DNA of 39,681 bases from HLUCCA09 sp038757905. Lineage in GTDB: Bacteria; Pseudomonadota; Alphaproteobacteria; Rhodobacterales; Rhodobacteraceae. The position numbers were made by a program, and so were the translations under genes. Each line of letters starts with the position of its first letter. Positions within the stretch are counted from its first letter, which is position 1. The notes beneath the pieces were generated by a model. That model was not told where the DNA came from and searched no databases. It was given only the letters and a program-made list of their open reading frames with translations. The DNA lies in assembly GCA_038757905.1 (NCBI GenBank), contig JBCDGG010000023.1, positions 1-39,681 on the forward strand, in the 5' to 3' direction. Positions 24,396-32,195 of this stretch are shown here, in pieces.

Positions 24396-25975
24396 GAGCC
24401 TGCCTGCGCGCGCAAACGGTCGAGCACCGGCGCTCTCGGGGCTGGAAGAAGGCCGTCGACCAGCTCCCGGAGGGGCGCGCAGACCGGATGCGAAAGGTCG
24501 CGGACCAGATTGTCCCAGACCCGCGGGATAAGATCGACATATCCGGTTTTGCCATCGCGCAGCGACAGGCGCGCGAAGACGCCGAGGATGCGGAGGTTGC
24601 GCTGGGCACTCAGCACCGCGCAGGCGGCGCCGAACCGCTCCGGATCCTGGCCCGTGGTCGCGGTGTAGCGCTCCATCATCTCTGCGCGGAGCGGCAGAGG
24701 GACATCGCGGCGCGCATCCGCAAGCAACGACACCAGATCGTAACCCGGATGGCCCCGGCCGGCATCCTGAAAGTCGAGCAGGCCCACCCGGGCATGGCCT
24801 GCGCGATCGGGCAGCCAGAGAAGGTTCTCGGCATGAAAATCGCGCAGGGCGAGGGCGGTCGTGTCGCGGGCATGGGCGAGCAGAAGGCCCCGTGTCGCTT
24901 CGGTCAAAGACAGGGTGGCGCCTTCGTCATGCGGCTTGGCCGTCGCCACGGGAGCGTACCAGGTGGCCGCCAGCGCGGCGAGCGGGGCCATTTCATCCGG
25001 CCCGTAGGCGGGGAGGTCGGGCGGGGGCTCCTGACGATGCAGCGTGGCGAGCAGGTCCACGGCGGCCTCGTAGAGCGTGTGCTCGATGGCGGGCGTCCGG
25101 TCGATGAGCCGCGCGAAGAGATCGTCCCCGAGATCTTCCAGAAGCAGAAGGCCGTGACCAGCGTCCTCTGCAAGGATCGCGGGCGGCGACAGCCCCCGCT
25201 CCGCCAGATGATGCGCGAGGGTGACGAAGGGGCGAACTTCCTCACCAATCGCGGGATCGGCATCCATGAGCACCGCCGCGCCGCGCGTCGGGTGCCGCAG
25301 GCGCTTGTACCGCCGGGCGGAGGCATCCCCGGCCAGCCGCGCACGGGTCGCGCCGGCCCATCCGGCCGTTTCGAGGAACGCCGAGATCGCCGCGGCTCGC
25401 GCGTCCGGTTGCGGATCTGTCGGCCGCGCGTGGGTCATCTGGGGCGGGTCATGGGGCGGGGGCGGGTCTGGGGTGTGGCTCTCCTCCAGGAGCGGTCTGA
25501 GGCGGGCGACGACATCTGGAGCGTCTGCCGAAAGGCGCGCGCGTCTGCCGTCCCCGTCGATCTGCAGGCCCAGGTGAACAACGGGGTCCGGCGGGTCGGT
25601 GCCCAGTCGGTCGGGCCATTCGATGAGGGTCAGCGCGCGCCCCAGAGCGTCGTCCAGGCCGAGTTCGGCAAGCTCGGACGTGTCGCCCAGGCGATAGAGA
25701 TCGGCATGGAGGATCTCGCCGGGTCCGGTCGCGTAGCTCTGCACCAATGTGTACGTTGGCGAGGGCACGTCGGGCACCGGCGCCCCGCTGGCCTGCACCA
25801 CCGATTGGATCAGGGCGCGGGCGAGGTGGCTCTTTCCGGCGCCGATGGGCCCGGACAGCAACAGGGTATCTCCCATCCGCAGGCAGCGGCCCAGTCCACG
25901 CCCGAGCCTTGCAGTGGCCTCGGCGTCCGCCAGGGCCAGTGTGGCAGAGAAGGGGGAGGGGCTGCGATTGGACAC
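24380..25975 (-). CDS. tsaE/amgK: Fusion of TsaE (t6A tRNA ATPase) and AmgK-type sugar kinase
   Basis: One uninterrupted frame joins two unrelated proteins. The N-terminal ~165 residues are TsaE: Walker A GPIGAGKS (42-49), S-P-T-Y-T-L-V, H-A-D-L-Y-R-L. TsaE drives turnover of the TsaBD complex making t6A37 in tRNA. A Pro/His/Asp-rich linker follows, then an aminoglycoside-phosphotransferase-fold domain with L-R-D-F-H-A-E-N-L-L and L-L-D-F-Q-D-A, as in AmgK (MurNAc/GlcNAc anomeric kinase). AmgK feeds MurU, the next gene. I recall this bifunctional fusion being annotated in other alphaproteobacteria. Start: GTG 25975 gives a TsaE-like N-terminus; ATG 26041 is the alternative, adding 22 Pro/Arg-rich residues. 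Confidence 0.88.
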   Translation of the reverse strand: MSNRSPSPFSATLALADAEATARLGRGLGRCLRMGDTLLLSGPIGAGKSHLARALIQSVVQASGAPVPDVPSPTYTLVQSYATGPGEILHADLYRLGDTSELAELGLDDALGRALTLIEWPDRLGTDPPDPVVHLGLQIDGDGRRARLSADAPDVVARLRPLLEESHTPDPPPPHDPPQMTHARPTDPQPDARAAAISAFLETAGWAGATRARLAGDASARRYKRLRHPTRGAAVLMDADPAIGEEVRPFVTLAHHLAERGLSPPAILAEDAGHGLLLLEDLGDDLFARLIDRTPAIEHTLYEAAVDLLATLHRQEPPPDLPAYGPDEMAPLAALAATWYAPVATAKPHDEGATLSLTEATRGLLLAHARDTTALALRDFHAENLLWLPDRAGHARVGLLDFQDAGRGHPGYDLVSLLADARRDVPLPLRAEMMERYTATTGQDPERFGAACAVLSAQRNLRILGVFARLSLRDGKTGYVDLIPRVWDNLVRDLSHPVCAPLRELVDGLLPAPRAPVLDRLRAQAGSCRTP

Positions 25976-26098
25976 GGGCCGGACACTACCGCGCCCGGCG
26001 GATGCTGCAAGGTCTGGCGGACGCTTCGGAGGTGGTCCCATGGGGCTCGGCCGACGCCGTGTCGTGCACGCGGGTGCGCCTTCGGGCCAAACTTGCGC

Positions 26099-27799
26099 CT
26101 ACGCGCCCCGGGCCGGCCGGGATTGCGCGAGCTGGCCGCCGGTCACGGCCGGCGCTGCGGCGGCGGGGGGCTGCCCGCCGTCGAGGTCCGCCGAAGCTGG
26201 GGCCTGATCCGATGCGCCGGCGTCTTCGATCCGGGCCGGGCCGGGCCGGGCTTCCGCAGACGGGTCGCGGAACCCCACGAGCAGCGCATTGCCGGGGAGC
26301 GGGAGAAGGCGCGCCTGCAGGCCCCGTCCGTCCGTCCGGCGCACCTCGCCGCTCCACTGGACGCGGCCGGTGCTCTCGGTGGGGTTGAGACGCAACTCCG
26401 CCCAGAGCGGCGAGGGCTGGCTGGCCTCCTCCCATGTCCTGGAGACCTCCCGCAGCGTGAGCGGGCGCAAGGAGGTGTCCGGCGCGGTGTCCCAAAGGGC
26501 GTCATAGGCGGCGTTGGTGAGCACCAGATCCCGGGACTCCGAGAAAACGGCGATCGCCTCGTCGAAGCTGTCCACGACGGCCTGGCCCAACTCCAGCTCG
26601 GACCGGAACCGGCGCGTCAGCGACACCTCGGAGGTGATATCCTGGATCAGGAACGCCACGGCCCCGTCGGGGTGCGGCCGCCCGGTCACGCGGAGCGTCG
26701 TACCGTCGGGGAGGGACCACGATTCGATATGCGTTCCGTGGGAGGAGGATTGCTCCAGATCGGAGATCCTGCGCTTCCAATCCCGGTAATCCTTGGGTTC
26801 GGGCATGCGCCGGGCTTCGCGCAGCTGATCGAGAAAGTCGAACAGGGTGGGCCGCCGGCTGAGGAACAGGGGCTGCAGTCGCGTCAGATCCGTCAGCGCC
26901 GGGTTGAACATGGCCAACCTGCGATCGCGGTCGAACACCGCAAGCCCAATCGGAAGATGCGCGAAGGTCTTGGTGAGGGTTTGCACGAATTCGTGCAGCT
27001 GGTCCTGCGCTTTCACGAGATCGTCGGCCGGCAGCGCAAAGATCAGCTGCGCGTCGCGCGTCGCCGTCCGATGGGTCAGGAACCGGGAGGCGGTGACGGC
27101 CAGCGGGCCGGCCTCCTTCGGGCAGGGCAGTTCGAGCATCGCAGGGCCATCTGTCGGCTCGTTTCCGGCGCGCCAGGGGGCCTCCGGAAAGAGCTGTGGC
27201 AGCGGCCAGGACAACGTCTCGCTTTCGGGATTGGCGGCCAGGGCGCGCTCGATATAGGCGGTGTTGGCCCAGCGCACCGCACCTGCCGCATCCTCTTTCC
27301 AGACCAGAAGCGGTGCCGCATCGACCGTGGTGCGCAAGTCCGACAATTCTTCGTTGAGCGCGGTGAGGCTCAGCCCGTCCGCGATCCCGTCCATATCGCC
27401 GGTCAGATCCTCGACGTCGATCCGGGTGAGCCCGGACCGCCATTCGGCGCGGAGAATGCCGCTGCCATCGGAGGCGTCGACCTCTACCTGCTGGTGCTCG
27501 CCCAGTTCCGCGAACCGCTCGGCGATGTCGGGGAAGCGGGGCGCCAGGGCCGCTTTCAGGCGCTGCCACTCGTCCATTTGCTCCGGGCCGGTCGCCAGCA
27601 GGCGCTGCGCTTCCGGTGTCGCGTCGACGAGCGTTTCGTCCTCGAAGAGAAAGGCGACCGCTTCGCCCGAGCGATCGAATGGTGTCCAGCTGACCGGCCG
27701 CGACGGCGCGAGCCGGACGACCAGCAGCAGGGCAACCACAGCACAGGTCAGCGCCGAAAAGACGATGAGACCGGCCAGTGCGACGTCGAACTCCAGCAT
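26099..27799 (-). CDS. divL: DivL-like PAS-domain protein lacking a kinase domain
   Basis: 566 residues: one N-terminal membrane helix (about 7-29), then PAS-like regions at about 150-260, 270-390 (H-L-P-I-G-L-A-V-F-D-R-D-R-R-L-A-M-F-N-P) and 400-510, and a disordered Ala/Pro-rich tail. No histidine-kinase H-box, N-box or G-box is present. In Caulobacter, DivL is a PAS-rich pseudokinase that controls CckA and hence CtrA. From memory, Caulobacter divL is followed by the same genes as here (tsaE/kinase, nucleotidyltransferase, addB, addA), and Rhodobacter capsulatus DivL is described as a PAS protein affecting CtrA and gene transfer agent production. Name based on PAS content, synteny and the upstream CtrA box. 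Confidence 0.75.
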   Translation of the reverse strand: MLEFDVALAGLIVFSALTCAVVALLLVVRLAPSRPVSWTPFDRSGEAVAFLFEDETLVDATPEAQRLLATGPEQMDEWQRLKAALAPRFPDIAERFAELGEHQQVEVDASDGSGILRAEWRSGLTRIDVEDLTGDMDGIADGLSLTALNEELSDLRTTVDAAPLLVWKEDAAGAVRWANTAYIERALAANPESETLSWPLPQLFPEAPWRAGNEPTDGPAMLELPCPKEAGPLAVTASRFLTHRTATRDAQLIFALPADDLVKAQDQLHEFVQTLTKTFAHLPIGLAVFDRDRRLAMFNPALTDLTRLQPLFLSRRPTLFDFLDQLREARRMPEPKDYRDWKRRISDLEQSSSHGTHIESWSLPDGTTLRVTGRPHPDGAVAFLIQDITSEVSLTRRFRSELELGQAVVDSFDEAIAVFSESRDLVLTNAAYDALWDTAPDTSLRPLTLREVSRTWEEASQPSPLWAELRLNPTESTGRVQWSGEVRRTDGRGLQARLLPLPGNALLVGFRDPSAEARPGPARIEDAGASDQAPASADLDGGQPPAAAAPAVTGGQLAQSRPARGA

Positions 27800-27847
27800 T
27801 GCTGCCCTCTATTCGCCTTCAATGCCGGTCACTTTGTAGGAGTTTGG

Positions 27848-27862
27848 TTAACTCAAAGTTAA
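27848..27862 (-). promoter_or_regulatory. CtrA binding site upstream of divL
   Basis: TTAACTTTGAGTTAA on the minus strand is an exact TTAA-N7-TTAA full CtrA box, in a genome where TTAA is scarce. Its near edge is 49 bases before the divL ATG. A TACAAA (27833-27838) lies downstream at a distance that would put the box over a -35 region, the usual layout of CtrA-activated promoters. It lies in the 94-base gap after regB. Confidence 0.7.
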
Positions 27863-27893
27863 GTGCCGTAGCGTCGTTTGAGGTCTCCGCGGC

Positions 27894-29294
27894 CTATCCG
27901 ACCTGAATCGGCCGGTTCTCGCCCAGCGCGCGGCTCGAACTGCCGGTATCAACGGCGATCTTGCTGCGGGGCCAGGTAACCTCCACCAGCGCGCCGGACC
28001 GTTCGGGCCGCCGCGCCTTGGGGATCGAGGGGTCGGAGCCGTTGTCGAACCGCAATTCGGCGCCGGATCTCTCCAGAAGCGTCTTGGCAATGAACAGGCC
28101 AAGACCCATGCCCTCGTATTCCGGTCGCTTGCGCTTTTCGGTCGAGCTTCGGCGCGCCCGCATGAAGGGGTCGCCGATGCGGCTGAGCACTTGCGGCTGA
28201 AAGCCTTCGCCATCATCGGCGATCCGGATCGTGATCGTCTCCGCCGTCCAGCGCGCGTCCACCCACACGGTCTTCGATGAGAAATCGACCGCGTTCTGGA
28301 TCAGGTTGCGCAGCCCGTGGATCACCTCGGGCCTGCGGTAAATCGACGGCTGACGGCTCTCGCCACCCTGGTCGGGTGCCACGTCGAACCGCACGTCCTT
28401 GCCGCGTTCCCGGTGTGGCTCGGCGGCTTCCCGGATCACGCTGTCGAGCGGCGCCTGCCGCATGTGCAGGTCGTCCTTTCCGGCGCGTCCCATGGAGCGG
28501 AGGATGTCGCGGCAGGCATCGGCCTGATCGCGGATAAGCTCGGCATCCTCGCGCAGCGTCGACTGATCCGATAACTCGTCGATCAGCTCGGCCGAGACCA
28601 GCTTGATCGTTGCCAGGGGTGTGCCAAGCTCGTGCGCGGCCGCGGCCACCACGCCGCCGAGGTCCGTCAGTTTCTGCTCGCGCGCCAATGCAAGCTGCGT
28701 GGCCAGCAGCGCCTCGGACATGGTGTTGACCTCCGTCGAGACCCGGCGCGCATAAAGCGCAAGGAACACAACCCCGATCACGATGGCCATCCAGAAGCCG
28801 AACCGGAAAAAATCCGGCATCTGCAGGATTTCTCCCGTGGCCGTGCGCAGCGGCACGTAGGTGAAGGTGAGCATGCTCACCAGAAGCACCGCGACCACCG
28901 CAAGGATCGCGGCGGATTGCAGGCGCAGAGCAGTGGCGGCGATGGTGACGGGCGTGAGGATGAGCAGTGCGAATGGGTTGTTCAGCCCGCCCGTCAGAAA
29001 CAGCAGAAACGCGAGCTGAGCGACGTCGAACAAGAGCGTGACGGTCGTCTCCCCTTCCGACAGGCGCTTGCTTTCGGGATAGACGAAGATCGCCACCAGG
29101 TTTGCCATGATCGCCGCGCCGACGGCGAGGTAGCACAGGGCCACGTTCAGCTGGATGCCGAAATAGTGACGGGAGGTTTCGATTGCGGCCAGTTGTCCGA
29201 CGACGGCGATCCATCGCAGAACGATCAGCGTGCGCAGCCGGACCCAGTGGCTGCGCGACATTTCGTCAAACATCGGAAACGTTGGTTCGTCCAT
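27894..29294 (-). CDS. regB: Redox-sensing histidine kinase RegB (PrrB)
   Basis: Membrane sensor kinase of the RegBA/PrrBA system that controls photosynthesis, respiration, nitrogen and carbon fixation genes under low oxygen. The 466-residue protein has six hydrophobic helices (about 22-180). The ubiquinone-binding GGLNNPF is at 102-108, the phosphorylated His at 221 in A-A-A-H-E-L-G-T-P-L-A, the redox-active Cys at 261, the N-box near 328-335, and G-M-G-L-G-L-F in the ATPase domain. R. capsulatus RegB has His225 and Cys265, the same spacing. It diverges from senC-regA across 90 bases, as in Rhodobacter. Confidence 0.96.
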   Translation of the reverse strand: MDEPTFPMFDEMSRSHWVRLRTLIVLRWIAVVGQLAAIETSRHYFGIQLNVALCYLAVGAAIMANLVAIFVYPESKRLSEGETTVTLLFDVAQLAFLLFLTGGLNNPFALLILTPVTIAATALRLQSAAILAVVAVLLVSMLTFTYVPLRTATGEILQMPDFFRFGFWMAIVIGVVFLALYARRVSTEVNTMSEALLATQLALAREQKLTDLGGVVAAAAHELGTPLATIKLVSAELIDELSDQSTLREDAELIRDQADACRDILRSMGRAGKDDLHMRQAPLDSVIREAAEPHRERGKDVRFDVAPDQGGESRQPSIYRRPEVIHGLRNLIQNAVDFSSKTVWVDARWTAETITIRIADDGEGFQPQVLSRIGDPFMRARRSSTEKRKRPEYEGMGLGLFIAKTLLERSGAELRFDNGSDPSIPKARRPERSGALVEVTWPRSKIAVDTGSSSRALGENRPIQVG

Positions 29295-29318
29295 GCCCGC
29301 TCTTATCTCAGTGACATT

Positions 29319-29336
29319 CCCTCGTTTATCCGAGGG
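29319..29336. promoter_or_regulatory. Palindrome in the regB-senC divergent promoter region
   Basis: CCCTCG-TTTATC-CGAGGG, a perfect 6-bp inverted repeat in the 90-base gap shared by both promoters. Just before it, GTGACA (29311-29316) matches the first half of the RegA consensus GYGRCR-N2-TT-N2-C-N-C, but the second half matches poorly. Candidate operator for one or both genes; could also be a leader hairpin of regB. Confidence 0.35.
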
Positions 29337-29384
29337 CGGTTCACCCGCAAGCGTGGCAGAGCATCACACGAAAGGACACTTCTT

Positions 29385-30002
29385 ATGTCGACCCGCTTAT
29401 ACGCGATACTTGCCGGAGGCATCGCTGCCGCAGCCGTCGTCGGCGTCGGGGCCTACGTTACCTTGGGAGAGCGGGAGAGCGCCGCAGCGATGTGCAACGC
29501 AGGCACCGTTGCGGGGGATATGGGAGGGCCGTTCGAGCTCGTCTCGGAAACCGGCGCACCCGTCACCAGCGCCGACGTGATCACCGAGCCCGCGCTGATC
29601 TATTTCGGCTACACTTTCTGCCCCGATGTGTGCCCCCTCGATACCGCCCGCAACGCCGAGGCGGTCGATATCCTGACGGAGCGCGGCTTGAGCGTGCAGC
29701 CGATCTTCATCTCGGTCGACCCGGCGCGCGATACGCCCCAGGTGATGAGCGACTACACAGATCTTCTGCATCCCAACATGCTCGGCCTGACAGGGAGCGA
29801 CGAACAGGTTCGCGCCGCCAGCCAGGCCTACCGCACCTACTTCAAGCGCCACGATGACGGCGATGACGAGTTCTATCTGGTGGACCACTCGACCTTCACG
29901 TATCTAGTGCTGCCGGGCGACGAACTGGCCGGGTTCTTCCGGCGCGAGCTGACCGGTGGACAATTGGCCGATCAGGTGCAATGCGTCCTGGAGAACACTT
30001 AG
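29385..30002 (+). CDS. senC: SCO1/SenC copper chaperone
   Basis: Membrane-anchored periplasmic copper protein that helps load the CuA centre of cytochrome c oxidase; in Rhodobacter it is called SenC/PrrC. The 205-residue product has one N-terminal membrane helix (about 5-27), a thioredoxin-like fold, the copper-binding F-C-P-D-V-C-P (Cys79, Cys83) and the third ligand His168 in V-D-H-S-T-F. The ATG at 29385 is preceded by AAAGGA. Sitting between regB and regA is the conserved arrangement of this regulon. Confidence 0.95.
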   Translation: MSTRLYAILAGGIAAAAVVGVGAYVTLGERESAAAMCNAGTVAGDMGGPFELVSETGAPVTSADVITEPALIYFGYTFCPDVCPLDTARNAEAVDILTERGLSVQPIFISVDPARDTPQVMSDYTDLLHPNMLGLTGSDEQVRAASQAYRTYFKRHDDGDDEFYLVDHSTFTYLVLPGDELAGFFRRELTGGQLADQVQCVLENT

Positions 30003-30036
30003 GATTCCTGCCCTTTGGCGCGTCGGAGACTACAAA

Positions 30037-30065
30037 TTGACGCAGGGTGTGCGGCTCTCTAACCT
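30037..30065 (+). promoter_or_regulatory. Probable regA promoter
   Basis: TTGACG (30037-30042), a 17-base spacer, and TAACCT (30060-30065) in the 96-base gap after senC. The segment closely resembles the proposed ahcY promoter (33327-33355), sharing TGACGCAGGG and AACCT at the same spacing. It would allow regA to be transcribed apart from senC. Confidence 0.5.
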
Positions 30066-30098
30066 CAAGGGATAGTGATGCAATTGGGAGGACATGCA

Positions 30099-30653
30099 TT
30101 GGCTGATACCGAGCTTCGGGAACTGGGCGAGGACAAGTCGCTCTTGATCGTGGACGATGACGAGCCGTTCCTGCGCCGGCTTGCACGTGCCATGGAGAAG
30201 CGCGGATTTGAGCCGGAGCTTGCCCAATCCGTCGCAGCGGGTCAGGCCATCGCCACGGCGCGGCCGCCGGCCTATGCCGTCGTCGATCTGCGCCTCGACG
30301 ATGGTAACGGGCTCGACGTCGTCGAAACCATCCGGGACAAGCGGCCAGAGAGCCGCGTGGTGGTTCTGACGGGTTATGGCGCCATCGCGACTGCCGTGGC
30401 CGCGGTGAAGATCGGCGCGACGGACTATCTGTCCAAGCCCGCCGATGCCAACGACATCACCGCGGCCTTGCTGTCTCCCGGCGATGAGCTGCCGCCGCCG
30501 CCCGACAACCCGATGTCGGCCGACCGGGTGCGGTGGGAGCATATCCAACGGGTCTACGAACTCTGCGACCGGAATGTCTCCGAGACGGCGCGGCGTCTGA
30601 ACATGCATCGGCGCACCCTGCAGCGCATCCTCGCAAAGCGCAGCCCCCGGTGA
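30099..30653 (+). CDS. regA: Response regulator RegA (PrrA)
   Basis: Response regulator of RegB; activates and represses redox-controlled genes. The 184-residue protein has a receiver domain with the acidic pocket V-D-D-D near residue 18 and the phosphorylated Asp63, a proline linker (L-P-P-P-P-D-N-P), and a Fis-type helix-turn-helix at the C-terminus (N-V-S-E-T-A-R-R-L-N-M-H-R-R-T-L-Q-R-I-L). I choose a TTG start at 30099: it has GGGAGG 7 bases upstream, gives exactly 184 residues and Asp63 as in R. capsulatus RegA, and aligns with that protein's N-terminus. Upstream ATGs at 30075/30078 lack this support. The stop overlaps the next gene (GTGA). Confidence 0.96.
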   Translation: MADTELRELGEDKSLLIVDDDEPFLRRLARAMEKRGFEPELAQSVAAGQAIATARPPAYAVVDLRLDDGNGLDVVETIRDKRPESRVVVLTGYGAIATAVAAVKIGATDYLSKPADANDITAALLSPGDELPPPPDNPMSADRVRWEHIQRVYELCDRNVSETARRLNMHRRTLQRILAKRSPR

Positions 30654-31021
30654 CGCTGGGGGCGCTGGGCAGGGCGGCCGCTCTGTCCGTCGCCGTGGCG
30701 GGCTGTGCCGCACCCTCAAACGATACGCGCGCCCCGGCGCGGGGCCCGACGATCGTTCCGGCCCCGGCCGGGCTGGACGTTGCGCCGCTTGGCCAGGAAA
30801 TCGGCTTTGGCCGGTTTCAGCCCGGCGCCGTTGCCGCGGTGACCCGCGTGGTCGGGCGATCCCCGGCGACGACCGGGCCGCGCCTCGATTGCCCCGGCGG
30901 CCCGTTGACCGAGGTGGTCTGGCCGCGCGAGGATCTAACGCTCTACTTCGCCGATCAGGCCTTTGTCGGATGGCGGACCTCCGGCTCCTCGGCCGGACGG
31001 ATCTGCGGCGCGTCAGTCTAG
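30650..31021 (+). CDS. Small predicted lipoprotein overlapping regA
   Basis: 123 residues from a GTG at 30650 that overlaps the regA stop. The N-terminus L-G-A-L-G-R-A-A-A-L-S-V-A-V-A-G-C is a lipoprotein signal peptide with lipobox V-A-G-C, so the mature protein would begin at Cys19. The rest is Pro/Gly-rich near the lipid anchor, then a compact region with two further cysteines (L-D-C-P-G-G and R-I-C-G-A), possibly a disulfide. No family recognised. The four-base overlap suggests coupling to regA, but the family need not be linked to redox control. Its 3' end overlaps the GNAT gene by nine bases. Confidence 0.72.
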   Translation: MTLGALGRAAALSVAVAGCAAPSNDTRAPARGPTIVPAPAGLDVAPLGQEIGFGRFQPGAVAAVTRVVGRSPATTGPRLDCPGGPLTEVVWPREDLTLYFADQAFVGWRTSGSSAGRICGASV

Positions 31022-31486
31022 CGGGTAGCGTTTGACCACGCGGTCGACGGGCTTGCCATTGCGCGCGGCGTCACCCGGCCAAACCTGCCAATCGGCGAAG
31101 CCCATGCGGGTGTAATAGGCGAGGCCCGGCACATTGTCGGCGGTGATCTTGGCCAGGATGGCCACGCCGCCCCGCGCGCGGCAGGCTGCGAGTGTGGCGT
31201 CGAACAGCGCGCGCCCCGCGCCGCGCACGGGCTGTTGCCGATCCGTAAACGAGCCGATGGAATAGAGGCCGTCGCCCACATCGAACACGGCCTGAAAGCC
31301 CACGACCGCCCTGCCCAGCAGGGCCACGTGCGAGATCGGCGGCTCATGCAGGTAGTGGGCTTCGAACTCCGCCTCGGTAAAGGGGGCCTCATAGGCCGTC
31401 GTGCCGCCGACGGCGATGATGTGGTTCACGATGCGGAGGCAGCCGGGCACATCGTCCACGGCCATGGGGCGGACGGTCAGGGTCAT
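31013..31486 (-). CDS. GNAT family N-acetyltransferase
   Basis: 157 residues of GNAT fold. V-R-P-M-A-V-D-D-V-P is the usual opening beta-alpha unit; the central strand is followed by the acetyl-CoA loop R-G-A-G-R-A-L-F-D, and A-D-N-V-P-G-L-A-Y-Y-T-R-M-G-F is the late GNAT motif. It resembles the phosphinothricin/methionine-sulfoximine acetyltransferase (PAT/Pat-like) subgroup, but the substrate is not certain. The ATG at 31486 overlaps the stop of the HD-domain gene, so the two form an operon. Confidence 0.85.
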   Translation of the reverse strand: MTLTVRPMAVDDVPGCLRIVNHIIAVGGTTAYEAPFTEAEFEAHYLHEPPISHVALLGRAVVGFQAVFDVGDGLYSIGSFTDRQQPVRGAGRALFDATLAACRARGGVAILAKITADNVPGLAYYTRMGFADWQVWPGDAARNGKPVDRVVKRYPLD

Positions 31487-32067
31487 AGCAGGGACAAGAG
31501 CGCGTCGTGCCGGGCCAGGTAGGCTGCGCGCACATCGGCGGGCGGCCGCAGCGCGATGGCCAGGCCCTGCGCCAGCTCGGGTTTCGGGCGCCCGAAGAAG
31601 GTGTCGGCCTCCTTCTCGGCGAAGCCCGCGATCTGCGTCGCTTCCAGCCAGGCGCTGACCTTGTCGGCTTTCTTGATCATCCGCTTCACCTTTGCCGGGA
31701 TCTGCGCCGGCAACCCGAAGCGCAGGTGTATCGCGGCCGCGAGCCGGTCGTCGAGCGCGCCATAGGCCGCCCCCACCGCGGCTTTCACGGGCGAGATCAT
31801 GTCTCCGATCACGTATTCGGGGGCGTCGTGCAGCAGGGCGGCAAGCTGCCAGCGCGGGTCCGGCGGGCAAAGACGTCCGTAGATCTGCTCAACGAGCAGC
31901 GAGTGCTCGGCGACGGAATAGGGCCAGTCGCCCGCGGTCTGGCCGTTCCAGCGGGCGACGAATGCCAGCCCGTGGGCGATATCCACGATCTCGATATCGA
32001 CGGGGGTCGGGTCGAGCAGGTCGAGCCTGCGGCCCGACAGCATTCTTTGCCATGCGCGCGGGGGCAT
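31483..32067 (-). CDS. HD-domain phosphohydrolase, YfbR-like
   Basis: 194 residues with an HD metal-binding domain: S-V-A-E-H-S (His55), L-L-H-D-A-P-E-Y (His80/Asp81) and a later K-K-A-D. The H-D-A-P-E-Y-V-I-G-D-M-I-S-P-V-K stretch is close to YfbR-type 5'-deoxynucleotidases, which dephosphorylate deoxynucleoside monophosphates. The exact activity is inferred. It heads a two-gene operon with the GNAT gene and is about 130 bases downstream of adhP on the same strand. Confidence 0.85.
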   Translation of the reverse strand: MPPRAWQRMLSGRRLDLLDPTPVDIEIVDIAHGLAFVARWNGQTAGDWPYSVAEHSLLVEQIYGRLCPPDPRWQLAALLHDAPEYVIGDMISPVKAAVGAAYGALDDRLAAAIHLRFGLPAQIPAKVKRMIKKADKVSAWLEATQIAGFAEKEADTFFGRPKPELAQGLAIALRPPADVRAAYLARHDALLSLL

Positions 32068-32195
32068 CGCAGCCTCCTGTTCTCTGCCGGACAGGGATTA
32101 GACGGCACGGACAGGCGGAGCAAGCGCAGGCTGCGGCCCGGGGCGGGCTGCCGGGCAGCGGGGGCGGGCACCGGGCCGCGCCCCCGCCTGTTGCG

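Noticed and set aside
24488..27862. A 1124-codon open frame on the plus strand
   Set aside because: It runs antisense to divL and tsaE/amgK, both of which have clear family motifs. Long antisense frames are expected in GC-rich DNA with strong third-position bias.
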